DNA of 64,000 bases from Caecitellus pseudoparvulus (Eukaryota; Bigyra: Bicosoecida). The notes under the pieces were generated by a model that did no database searches, was not told the DNA's origin, and was given only the letters and a program-made list of their open reading frames with translations. A program made the position numbers and the translations under genes. Each line of letters starts with the position of its first letter. Position 1 is the stretch's first letter. The stretch lies in the NCBI GenBank assembly GCA_965644315.1, contig CBFFRQ010000039.1:1-64000 (forward strand), given 5' to 3'. This document shows, one piece after another, positions 41,139 to 52,300 of this stretch.

Positions 41139-44100
41139 TCATGCAGGCGTAGTCATGGACGCGGCGGCGCCAGGCTCCATGTCTGCGCCCAGCGCCACAC
41201 AAGGCGGCAAACTGGTTGGATCGGGCACGGTCATGGCGGCGGTGATGACGGGGGTGCACACTGGCGGGCCAGGGACTGACGCGACGCCAAAGGTGCTGGC
41301 CTGCGCAGACTGGGGGCCAGCCTGCGCCGCCAACTCTGACCCTGCTTGGTGAGAGACGGTCAAGTCACACACAGCCTCTGCGTCCACTTCGCCTGTGGGC
41401 CGCAGCAGCGGGCGGTGGGAAGCCGCGCGTCTGCCCACTAGGCAGGCGTACATGCCATCTTCCTCGACATGGCTCTCCGCCCCACCGCCAGGGGGGCCTC
41501 CTCCCCATCCGCCGTCCGCAGCACCCACCGCGTCAGACACGCCCGGTGCGTGGGGTCCGTCCCCCAGCCCAACCGTGGGCACGCTTGCGAATGGTCCAGA
41601 GGAGGGGCGCTCCAATCCGGCACTGGCCTGGCCTGTCATGGCAGCTGCAGCTGCCGCCAGCTGGGATGCGGAGGTGCCACCAGCCCCCCCTGAGCCGGTG
41701 TCGGGCAGCCCGGAAAAGTGCACGCCTGAGGAGCGGAGGTGGTGGTCCAGTGACACGCCCTGCGCGGCGCATGTCTCTGCGAACTTGCGGTAGTCCCTGC
41801 ACATGCCCAGGAGCAGGAGCTGCCAGTGCGCCACCCACCGACGAGTGTCGAAGAGGGGGGTGGTTGAGCGGGAGGCAGAGAGTTTGGCCTGCAGCGCACG
41901 CAGGCGGGGCAAGTCGCTCGCGTACTGGATGATTTTGGCTTTGTAGTCCTGCAGGTCCACTGCGATGAGCTCTGGGTGCCCCACAGCGCCCAGGAGGGAG
42001 GCGCCGACACGAGAGGCCAGGGACTCCAGCGGCAGGGTGATGATGGGCACGCCGCCCCAGAGAATGTCCGTTCCCGTTGTGTGTGCGTTGCACAGGGGGG
42101 TGTCCAGGAACAAATCCGCACACCGCCCTCGGGAAATGTGCTCGGCCTTGGGCGCCACAGGCGAGAAGACGAGTTGCGCGGGCGGCACGCCGGCCCTGGC
42201 AGCTGCCGCGCGGATGTTGGCTTCCCCCGCGGCGGGGAACTGCAGCAGCCACAGGACGGCGTTGGGCAGCGCCTTCAGCACAGCACACCACGTGTCAAAG
42301 ACAGTGGGGTCGATTTTGTACAGCTGGTTGAACATGGCCAGCACCACGCCCTTGTCACGGGGAGGAAGTCCGTACGTCGCACGCACGGCGTCCACTTCGT
42401 GCGGCTCAAGCGGCTTGCCAGCATCCAGGAACGACTGCATGTGGTCATTAACAAAGTAGCAGTGAGGCATGTATGCGAGTTTTTCAGAGTACAGGTGCGC
42501 CAGGCGAGGGGGCGACGCGATTCGGTCCGACACGAAGTACTGCATGTAGTGTGCTCCCGACGAGCCCGGAAAACCCAAGTACATGGCCTGCACGGGGGCA
42601 GGGCGCAGCGCGAAGACCTCCGTGCGGGAGCCTTTTGTGTAGCCGTTCAAGTTCACCAGGATGTCGATTTCGTCCCGCCGAATGCGGTCTGCCAGCTCGT
42701 CATGCGCCAAGCCTGCTGCCTCGACGAAGTGTTCTACCCCCGCTTGGATCTTGGCGCGCCACTTACTGCCGTCCCCCGCAGACGTCGCGTACGCAAACAC
42801 CTCAAAGCGGCGCCGGTCGTGCCAGACGAAGACATTGTTCATCAGGTGTGCCAGAGGGTGGTTGCCTAGGTCCGATGAGACGTACCCCACCCGCAGCCGC
42901 CGCGGCTTCACGCCTGGCGTCGCCGAGGCGCCCCCACCAGGGGCCCCAGACACAGATGGACACAGCCCACACTCTTGCTCTAAGGCTTCCAAGCTCTGCA
43001 GGCGCTCCCTCACTGTCGCAGGCGTCCACTGGTGGGGCTCCAACCCCAGCACACGAACATGCCGCAGCGCACTGCGGGCGTAGTGCACAGCCAGCTCCAG
43101 CTGCTCCGTGCCCGTGAGCGGGTACACCAGGGCGTGGTGAGGCTGGACAGATGGCACCTGGCCCTTCACCATCTGCTGCGCCACAAGCTGCTTGGTCTTG
43201 CGGAAAATGGCGCCCCGCTGACGCCAGTCGCACACTGTCTGCAGGCAGTGCACCAAGTTGCAGTAGGCGATGGGGTCTGTGGAGCGCTGCCGAAGCCTCA
43301 AGCTGCGACGGTAGAATTCAATGGCTTTGTCGAGCTTGGCGGTATCCTTGTACACGGAGGCAAGGTTCCCCAGCGCGTCGGCGAAGTCAGGGCGGATCGC
43401 AATGGCTTGCTTGTACGCCTCGGCCGCCTCACTGAACCGGCCCAAGTCCTTCAGCGCATTGCCCCGATTCGACCAAGCATCCGAGAAGGAGGGGTCCGCT
43501 GCCAGCGCTGCGTCGTACTCCTCCAGGGCCTCCTGCAGTCTGTGCTGCTCCTTCAGCAGGTTGCCCAGGTTGGAGTGGGCCCCTGCAAAGTCCGGGCGCA
43601 GCGAAATGGCCTTGCGGTACATGCGCTCGGCAGTCACCGCATCGCCCGCATCCTTGTACGTGTTGGCTAGGTTGTTCAGCGCATCAGTGTGAGTGGGCTG
43701 CAGCTCCAGTGCACGTCGGTAGCTTTCAATGCTATCTGACAGCCGCCCGGCAAACTTCAGTGCGTTGCCACGGTTGCTCAGGGCATCTGGAAAATTTGGC
43801 TCCATGGCCAGGGCCCTGTCAAACAGCTCCAGTGACCTGTCAATGTCCCCCAGCTCCAAGTGCACCGCTGCCAGGTTGCCCCACACCACGGCCTGTTCCG
43901 GGTTCAGCGCCAGGGCCTGTTCGTAGCAGGCTCTCGCTTCAGCCAGGTGCCCAGAGTCCTTGTACACGTTGCCCAGATTGGAGTGCGCGTCGGCAAAGTG
44001 TGGGTCCAGCACGATGGCCTGCTTGTAGTGTGCCACGCTTTGCTGGATGTTGCCTGCGGTGGGCAGCACCCAAGTCGGTGAGGGCGGCACGGCAGGCGGC

Positions 44101-45074
44101 AGGGCAGCGAAACTGCAGCGCGGCGCACCCACCTTCATCCTTGTACACGCATGCTAGGTTGCTAAAGGCGATGGGGAACTGCGGGTTCACGGCGCAAGCC
44201 TTGATGAAGGCGAGCTTGGCCTCTTCCCGGCGCCCGCACAGCCTATGGATGTGCCCCAGGTCGACCAGCCAGCAGGCATTGCCGCCATTCAGCTCCAGTG
44301 CACGCTGGTAGTGCTTCGTAGCTTCGTCTAACCGTTGCAGCTGCAGCAGCACGCCTGCCATGTTGCCATGGGCGTCAGCGTACCTGCGGCAGGAAACAGG
44401 GGAGTGATGGGCTCTGTCAGTGCTGCGCATCAGAGGCCAGCGCCGCCAACGCACGCCTCCTTGAGCTGCAGGGCCTTGGTGTAGTGCTGGAGTGCCTCCT
44501 CGTACTGGCCGCGCTCCTTGAACACGTTGCCTGCGAAAGGCAGCACAAGTGCTACGTGCCCCAGCACGCCAGCACCAACGCTTCTGAGTTCCTCCCACCA
44601 GGCCAAGAGGCATTGTAGGGGGTGCTGGGCAAGGCAGCATGCGCGAACATACGGTGCACACCAGTGCACAGCTTTTTGGCATGGCCGCCGCGGCCACTCC
44701 ACAAGGGATCGCTGTAGACGACGGGGCTTTCTAGAGTGGATGTCGTCGCTGCGACGCTCCAGCGACCAACGACACCAGCTTTTGGGCTGTCGAGGGAGTT
44801 GAAATACCCAAACAGGAAAAGAAATACACACCGCCCACGATCACCCACCTGCGTTGCCATACGCTTCGGCGAAGCCCGGGTCTGCGGCAATGGCTTCTTG
44901 TGAGTATCGCAGGGACAGGTCCATCTCCCGCAGCATGAAGTAGCATGCGCTGAGCAGCAAGAGCGCCGGCAAGTCCACGCTTCCAGGGGCATCCACAATG
45001 GAGTGGCACTCCTTGGCAGCTTCGGAGTACATGCCCTGCTGGTACAGCGCATGTGCATGGTGGACGCTGGCCAT
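41139..45074 (-). CDS. OGT: O-GlcNAc transferase (UDP-GlcNAc:protein O-GlcNAc transferase)
   Basis: Exons 44849-45074, 44455-44530, 44133-44383 and 41139-44053 give 1155 aa; introns are 318, 71 and 79 nt. OGT adds GlcNAc to Ser/Thr of nuclear and cytosolic proteins. About twelve TPRs fill residues ~1-430 (for example NNLANTYKDAGDAVTAERMY, LGNVYKDSGHLAEARACYEQ), the asparagine-rich superhelix typical of OGT. The GT41 domain follows: RVGYVSSDLGNHPLAHLM, ILVNLNGYTKGSRTEVFALR, FNQLYKIDP with the UDP-binding Lys764, and LFLDTPLCNAHTTGTDILWG. The match is closer to OGT/SECRET AGENT than to SPINDLY. A ~150-residue low-complexity tail after the catalytic domain is unusual. The start is uncertain: the frame stays open up to an ATG at 45422. 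Confidence 0.92.
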
Positions 45075-45420
45075 GCTGCCGGTCAGGCCAGCACGCTGGC
45101 TTCGCCTAACCACCTCACTCCTGGCAGAAGTGAGATCGGCAATGCGTCGGCACTGCCACGAAGGGAGCCACAGTGTCTCCGTGGCTTGATACTCGCAACG
45201 CTTTTGCTGTTTTGGGGTTTGACTCTTGATCCGGGCGCGTTGTGCCTCGCTCGCTCGAGAAAAAATGTGGCACCACGCCGCGCCACCACACAGGGCCTGC
45301 ACAACCCAGCATGCGGACCAAAACTCCGACCATACCAAAGCATACCTGTACGCCACCACCCGCAAATTAAGGTTTGTCCCCTTCCCAGACCAGTTCCCCT
45401 GCTTCACCGCGGCGTGCGCC
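45075..45420. promoter_or_regulatory. divergent promoter of OGT and the PG-rich-repeat gene
   Basis: 346 nt between the chosen start codons. If OGT starts at its upstream in-frame ATG (45422), the two start codons would overlap in one CCATGG palindrome (45419-45424) and this region would be coding on the minus strand. Confidence 0.35.
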
Positions 45421-46683
45421 ATGGTAAAGTCACCAGCCAGCGCAGGAAGCCCAAGCAGGCGTAGGAACCTGCAAGTGAACGTCCCTGCCAGCCCTCCAAC
45501 AGAGCCACCGGCCTGGGCACTTGGTGCAGCACTTCCGAGGAGCCCAATTAGGGGCTCTGTGCCACAGGGTAGCCCACTGCCTCACACAGGGTCCATGTAC
45601 AAGTGGGAGGCAACTGCAGCTTTCGCAGACAGCCCATCCCCATACTATGGGAGGAGGGTGAGTGACAATGGCACAAGGGCAAGTCAGGGTACTCGCCTGC
45701 AGGCAAAACCTACGCTGCACCCTTTCAGATGACACGGACGCCCAGCTTCGGCATTGGCGAGCGTGGCTTTGGCGGGAGTAAGGGCTGAGACATGGCGGGG
45801 TGCCAAGTGAAGTGCACTTCTGTGACTCTGCGCGCTTCACCCCACCCCTTTCACAGGCCGCGCAGCCGTTGCAACTGAGCTAACATCTGCCATACCTTCT
45901 TCAGTGTATCCGAAAGCTGCTCACTTGCCGAGTTGCCGCTCCCCGAGCCTGGCCACTTCTGGGCGCGACGGTGCGTTGGCTTGCATGGCAAGGCTGGCCT
46001 TCGGCTCTCTGTGAGATTCTGCACCTGGTTGCTTCGCAGACGAGTACCGCAAATTCAAGAGCATGACACGGGGTATTCGGGCGGACTGCGCCTCCTACCT
46101 GCTCCCGAGCAGCCTCATGCAGCAGCCACTCAGCACCAAGCGCTCGACACCAAAAGTGTCCATCGGCAAAGGTACTGGGCGTAGTCAAGCCGACGCCGAG
46201 ATCAAGCGAGTCGCAAACCGCAGCCCCGGATTCGTGTACACCCTCCCCTCTACGTTAAAAACTTCGGGTGGACCCGGGTTTGGCGTTGGCAAGCGTTTCC
46301 AGCGCGTCCGGGCGTCGCACGAGGACAGTCCTGGACCAGGCAGCGTGAACCTGCCCTCCACGCTCGGCAAGCATGCCCGGTCCACTAAGATGAGAGGGCG
46401 CAAGGCATGGAGAGTTCGTGCGAATGTTGAGGCGCGCACAAATGGCCCAGGGCCAGCCCCCACGTCGTACACCATCCCTGGCACAGTTGGAACGATGGCC
46501 CGCGCATTCTCCATGCACAGCCGGGACGCGTGGCTGGAGCCAGCAGCCCGCAAGGAGTCGCCCACGTCGGATTTGGGGGCACTGCATTCTACTTGGGGGA
46601 GCATGCGCGCACAGCGGCACCAGAATTCGCCTGGCCTGGGGCGCGCTGGAAGTGCCTCGTTCTCACCCGTCCGGAGACACTGA
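45421..46683 (+). CDS. sperm-tail PG-rich-repeat (STPGR/SHIPPO) protein
   Basis: Exons 45421-45657, 45729-45777, 45857-45970 and 46040-46683; introns 71, 79 and 69 nt; in-phase product 347 aa. The C-terminal half has proline-glycine repeats of the STPGR type: SPGFVYTLPSTL, SPGPGSVNLPSTLG, GPGPAPTSYTIPGTVG, each followed by a basic segment with a conserved F (GKRFQRV, ARAFSMHSR). The small second exon encodes TPSFGIGERGFGG, the matching half-repeat. STPGR proteins are found along axonemal microtubules and as microtubule inner proteins of flagella. The N-terminal ~80 residues are Pro/Ser-rich. Its last 21 nt overlap the convergent F-box/ankyrin gene. Confidence 0.75.
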
Positions 46684-49096
46684 GGGGGCGGCTGCGCCCT
46701 GCCCGGCAGCTGCCGCTGCTGCAGGGGGGTGTCCATCGGGGTTCAATGCATCCAGCAAAGACTGGAGCCATTCTGGGAGAGTCGGCGAGTCCTGGAGTGC
46801 TGCTTTCAGTGCGCCGGGCTTCATGCTGCCCACCTTGCGAGCTTTGCGCCGGCCTTTGGAGGAGTCTGCACTGACGCCGTTCAGTTGCACGCTGAGCACA
46901 ATGGCGGCCTGGACTTGGTCAAAGGGCGTCCTGTCATTCATATCCTTCGCTGCCAGGAGTGCGGGCCCACCGGCAGCGATGAGCAGCTCCACGCAGCGCC
47001 ACAGCACTCTCCACATCGGCGGGATGCCTTCGACTTGCTGCAAGTCGCGCTCAGCGTCTAGTTGCAAGGAGGTGAAGAGGGAGTGCAGTGCTGTGCCACG
47101 GTACTTGTCTGGGCCCCATGGGGAGTAGCCAGCCTGCAGCAGCTGACCCAGGTGTGCCTCGCGCCGCAGGCTGGCACACGTGTGCACCGGCAGGCACGAC
47201 TTGCGGCGCAGAGACATGTCGGCGACGAGGCGATTCAGCTGAGCTACGCTGCTATCAGGGTGAGGCACCTTGAAGCCGTGGACTTCAACACACGGCCAGG
47301 GCTGCTCCGCCGCGAGGCTTGCGCACAACGCCGCGTGCTGTTCCGCCACGCTTTCCTGCCGCAGGAACTCGTCCAGCAGGTCAGAGCGAATGCCGTCTCC
47401 GTACAGAATCCTGGCCCTCCATGCCGCGACGGGGTCTGGCGTTTCCTCCCGCTCCAGCTCCAGAATGTACTGCATGACGGACTCGAAGCCCTGCTCCACT
47501 GCATGGCACAGGGCTGAATTCCACCCCTCGTCCCGTCCCCAAACGGTGGCACGGGGGACACCGGCGCCCGCAGCGACCTCCTCCTCCGTGCACACTGTGT
47601 CTGTTTGTCGCAAAGCCTGCAGGCACTCCAGCTGGCCAAATTTAGCAGCGGTGGTGAACGGTGTGCGGTTGCGATGCTGCGTGCGGGAGGGGTCGGCTCC
47701 CAGGCTCACGCATGCCGCGACATTGGCTGCATCGGACCTCATGACATGGAAGAACAGCACTGTTTGGCGCGGCCTGCCTGGGATGCCCGCATCAATGCAG
47801 TGCCGCACGAACACCTGGCATTGTTCAGCGGGCGCGGGCAAGGGCATGGGTACAGTCGGGGCTTCCTCATCGGGACTCGGGAAGACGCCACTGCTCCGCA
47901 GAATACGCAGGGGACCAATGGCGTCGGATGCAAAGTCCCACACGTGCGTGGCAAGCTCTGCGAGGTCCGAGGCCCGCTCCTCCCTCAGGCTTATGGATAG
48001 CTGGGATATGTCCAGCAGCCCAAGTCTGCCTGGCCGCCACCAGGCTGGTCGCACGGTACCAGGTGCTGCTGAGCGAGGAGTCAATCCAAGAAAACGTGCG
48101 AGCAGTGCCCCACTGGACGGCATCAAGGCGCTGGAGCTGGTCAGGTTCAGGCCGGCCAGGGACAGCCACTGCAAGTCTGGCGCGGCGGTGAGGATGCAGC
48201 CCAGGTTTGCGCCTGTGGACACGTCAATCTCGCAGTTGACCAACGCAAGGGCCCTGAGTCGAGTGGAGGCGATGGAGGCGGGCTGTGCACATGCGCCGCC
48301 GCCACTGTTGCTGCTTTCGCCCTGCGGTGAGGCGGCCTCTGGCTCAGGTGGGTGTGCAGCGGCGAGCTGGGCATGCAGGACAGCCGGTGGATGGCCTCTG
48401 CACAACCAGGCACAAAGGGGGCAGGGGGCATGCACTGGGTCGCCGTGTCCCTCGGATGGCAGCGCCGGGGGCGGCGCAGGATCGGGGTGGGTTGAGGGGG
48501 CCGCCGGCGGCTGCTCCGTCGGCAACTTGTTGTCAGCCCTGAGAGGGTGCATGTCGCAGTGCCAAAGGGAACGCAGTGCCCCCGAGCTTGGCGCGGCACG
48601 TACTTGGTGGAAAAGGCGTGGTTGGACAAGTACAGCACGGTGTAGCTAGCCGCTGGCTGGTGCAGCGAAGGGGGAGTGGGCATGGCAAAGCACCGGTGCA
48701 CCTGCAGCAGATCAAGCGGCAGGCCGCTGGGAATGTCTTCGTCTCTGGCCCTGCTGTTTAAGAAGCGCAGGCTTCGCAGGTTCCGCAGGGATGGAAGCTT
48801 GCTGGTTGTGCTAGTCCTGGGGTGTGTGCAGGTGCTTGAGTTCAAACGGCAGCGGGGCGAAGGAAGGGTTGGGCTACGACGTACGGCCCAAATACCGCAC
48901 TTGCGAGGCCTTGCGGCGCAGCAGCGAGGTGCGAGCAAGACTGCGCTACAGCCCCAAGGTCATGGCGGGGTAGGAATGCACCGATTCGTGCAGCTACATC
49001 GGGGGAGATCCGGTCCAGCAGGTCTTGGGTGGTGGTGCATGGCGGCCCCGAGGCTTGTGGCAAGTGGGTGCGCGAATCGCCGAGGCTGGCAGCCAT
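46663..49096 (-). CDS. F-box / ankyrin-like protein
   Basis: Model: exons 48885-49096, 48600-48816 and 46663-48525 (introns 68 and 74 nt), 763 aa. The first junction (GTACGT...CCCCAG) is well supported; the second acceptor is a weak AAG and could be elsewhere. Exon 1 encodes DLLDRISPDVAARIGAFLP followed by HDLGAVAQSCSHLAAA, the F-box pattern. Leucine-rich segments follow (LRNLRSLRFLNS, LRALALVNCEIDV, LQWLSLAGLNL, LGLLDISQLSI). Residues from ~390 on hold ankyrin-type repeats (NRTPFTTAAKFGQLECLQAL, SALCHAVEQGFESVMQYILE, GTALHSLFTSLQL). F-box proteins are substrate receptors of SCF ubiquitin ligases, which need the NEDD8 pathway for which UBC12 is encoded at 21.6 kb. Substrate unknown. Confidence 0.65.
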
Positions 49097-49305
49097 TTGG
49101 AGGGAGGTGAAGTTTCTGAAGAATTAGGGGTTGTCGTTGGGAAGAAGGGGGTTGCTTGGTTTTTTTCATTATGGTGGAATGGGAGTGGCTGTGTCGGGTG
49201 CCACCGGGGGGGTGAGTCAAGGGCAAACATTACCTTGCATTCATCCCGACAGATCACACGCACGCACGCACTCACAGGAAAGTCCAGGGAACTGGGTGAG
49301 CAAAG

Positions 49306-52300
49306 CTAAGTTGCAAAGGCGTCGAGTGCCCCGGGAGCTGGCGCTGATGGGGCCTCGTACTGCGCCGTATCATTAAGAAAGTCGCGGAAAAAGACATCCC
49401 CTGCGTCGTCCTTCACTCGCGTCCAGCCAAGAGGCAGGCCAGCCTTGTCAGCTGGCCAGTAGTCTGCCCCAGGGGCGGAACCAGGAGGGGGCTCCCACAG
49501 CGCCTCCCCCGACTCTGTGTGGAAGAAGTAGGTTTCGCCCGAATCGTCCAGCACCCGCACCCACGGCTGAGGCAGGCCGTCACGCTGCGCCTTGGTGTAC
49601 CCGTGCCCATCCTGCTCGGTGTTGTCCACGTCTACATGCACTGTGCTCTGGGGCTTCGCAGCGCTGGGTTGTGTGGACGGCGCAGGGGGTGGGCGAGGTG
49701 GTGCCCCCGGTGGTGTCTTGACAGCCGGACTGGGCGGGGCAGGTGGCGAAGATGCGGGGGCAGGGGGGGGCGTGGACGGTGGCGGAGCAGGGGCAGGGGC
49801 GGCTGTCGGGGGCGGATTTCCTGGCTTGCCACGAGGCGGCACTTCTGAAGGCGCAGTGGGGGGCGCAGGCGGTGCAGCACTGCTGCCCCCTCCCGCACCA
49901 GCTGCCGCGTGGGCAGGGGGTGGCGCAGGTCCACCTGCTGCTGCGCCACCTGCCGCTGCAGAGGAGGAGGTGCCTGCTGGGCCTTGCCAGGCGGTGTCCA
50001 CGGGGACTGGGGCTTCCTTGCCAGGGACGAGCCAGCCGCCCCGCACCTTGGAGCAGGTGGTCGGCACAGTTTTGATGCGCTGCACGACGGCTTCGAGTTG
50101 CGCCTTGGCTGCCGCGACGTCCTTCCTGCGCTGCTCCACCTTGGCCTGCAGCGTGGCCTTGCCCTTCATGGAGGCCTCGGCAGCGGCCTTGTTCACGGCC
50201 CACTTCTCCGCCGTGCCTTCAGGCAGGTCCGTGAAGGAGCCAGCGTACTTCTTGCAGACTGGGATGCCGTCCCGCATGTAGAACTGCCCGCCTTCGAACT
50301 TGTCCCCCGTGATGAAGCAGCCCACGCAGTCCTGGTGCGCGGGCGAGCCCTGCAAGTTCACAAAGGCGCCGTCGATGGCGTTGCCACAGTAGACGCACTT
50401 GGGCTTGAGGGCGTCCAGGGCAGCCTTGACGACCGGTACCCCTTCGAACTTGAAGATCTGCTGCCCCGACAGGCTGACCCCCGTGGACCAGCACTTCATG
50501 CAGTCCGAGTGCATGGTGAGCTCCATGAGGTTCACCTTGCCGCCCTCGATGGGGTCGCCGCAGTAGTCGCAGCGGGGCGCGAACATCACCTTCATGTGCC
50601 AAGAACAGAGAGGGCCGTGCTCCGTCACCTTGAAGGGGTGCTTCGTCAAGTCACTCGGGCAGAGGGGGTCGCTGCAGCGGCAGCAGGCTGCGTGGCGCTC
50701 TTCCCCCTCTGCGTCTGCGGTCGGCTTCAGCACGATGGGCGCCTCCGTCCCCAGGCTCTCCCCGCACCAGGAGCAGGCCTTGCCGAACTTTGCAGCGTAG
50801 GTGGCGGTCGTGTACACCTTGCCGTCAGGGCCCATGGTGGCCTGGTCCGTGATGCGCTCGCCCGTCTCGCCGTCCACGAGGCAGTGCGCGTGCCAGGAGA
50901 AGCCACACGCCTTGAGCTCGCCCTCTGTGATGATCTCCCCACACCCCTTGCACTTGTTCCCGAACAGCTCCTGGTACGCCTCCCGGGTGTACGGCTTGCC
51001 GTCCTTGACGAGGAACTCCACCTCCCCCAGCGGCGCCCCCGTGTGGGCACACACGAAGTGGTCAGGGTGCCAGCTCTTGCCCAAGGCCAGGAACTCCTCG
51101 CCTGAAATGTACTCGCCGCAGGCAGCGCACTTGTTGGAGAAGCGGGCATTGTAGTCGCTTTCACAGTACGGCAAGCCGTCCATGTCAAAGTACTGCCCGT
51201 CCCCGAAGGCCGACCCGCACACGGTGCACTTGAAGCAGTCAGCGTGCCAGGCAGAGCCACACGCCGTCAGGCCGTCTTCCTTCAGCGGCTCGGTGCACCC
51301 CATGCACTTGGGCAGGAACAGCTCGCAGTAGTGCTCCTCGCAGTACGGTTTGCGCTCCTTGGACGCCGCGTCGACGCCGGCAAAGAAGAGGCTGCCTTCA
51401 AAGGGGCGGTGGCAGTGGAAGCAGTTGAAGCAGGGGCCGTGGTAGTTCCTGCCCAGCGCACTGATGCCCTCCGCGTCCGTCTCGGAGATGGGCAGCTTGC
51501 ACACGGGGCAGGTGAGGAACAGCTTCGTGTTGCAAGTGGAGCAGTACGGCAGGTCGTCCTTCTCAAAGAACTCCGCGTCCACTTCGAAGGGGCTCTCGCA
51601 GTGCCCGCACTTGAAGCAGTCCAAGTGCCACAGCTTGTCGCAGGCCTCGATAGCGGCGTCCCCGCGCTTGAACGGCGCCAGGCAGCCAGCGCAGATGGAG
51701 CGCCCGAACCGCTCCATGTAGTGCGCCTTGCAGAACAGCACGCCCTTGCTCTCGTAATACGGCACGCCAGCCAGCGGCTGGGCGCAGACGGAGCAGGAGA
51801 AGCAGCGCTCGTGGTACTGCCGCCCGTTGGCCTCCATGCCGTCGTCCGACAGCAGGGGCTGGGAGCAGCGGTGGCAGGGGGTGTTGTTGCTGACGCCATC
51901 GGCGTTGCCCTGCGCCGTCAGGTCGTCCCCAGCCTCGCCGGCCGCCGCCCCGCCCTCGCCCTGCCCGCTGCCTGCGCCGCGCAGGCGCTTGGCTGTGCCA
52001 CCCCGCACGTCTGTGTCCGCTGCCTCCGCCGCAGCCCTGCCCGTCGAGTCAGCGAGGATCTCGTCGGAGACAGTGATGGCGGCCTGCGCCTTCTGCACCT
52101 TGCTGCGGACCTGCCGCCGAATGGTCATCTGTGCCTGGGCGCGCTGCATGGAGGACTTGAGGGCCTTGGTCAGCTGCTTCTTGTTGCCGGTCTTGGCGGA
52201 GAAGAAGGAGCCCGCGTTCTGCTTCTGCCGGCGCTCCAGGAAGGCCCCGATGGCGCGTGTGGAGGCCTCTTGCTGCTCCTCCGAGCCAGCGGCGCTGGCC

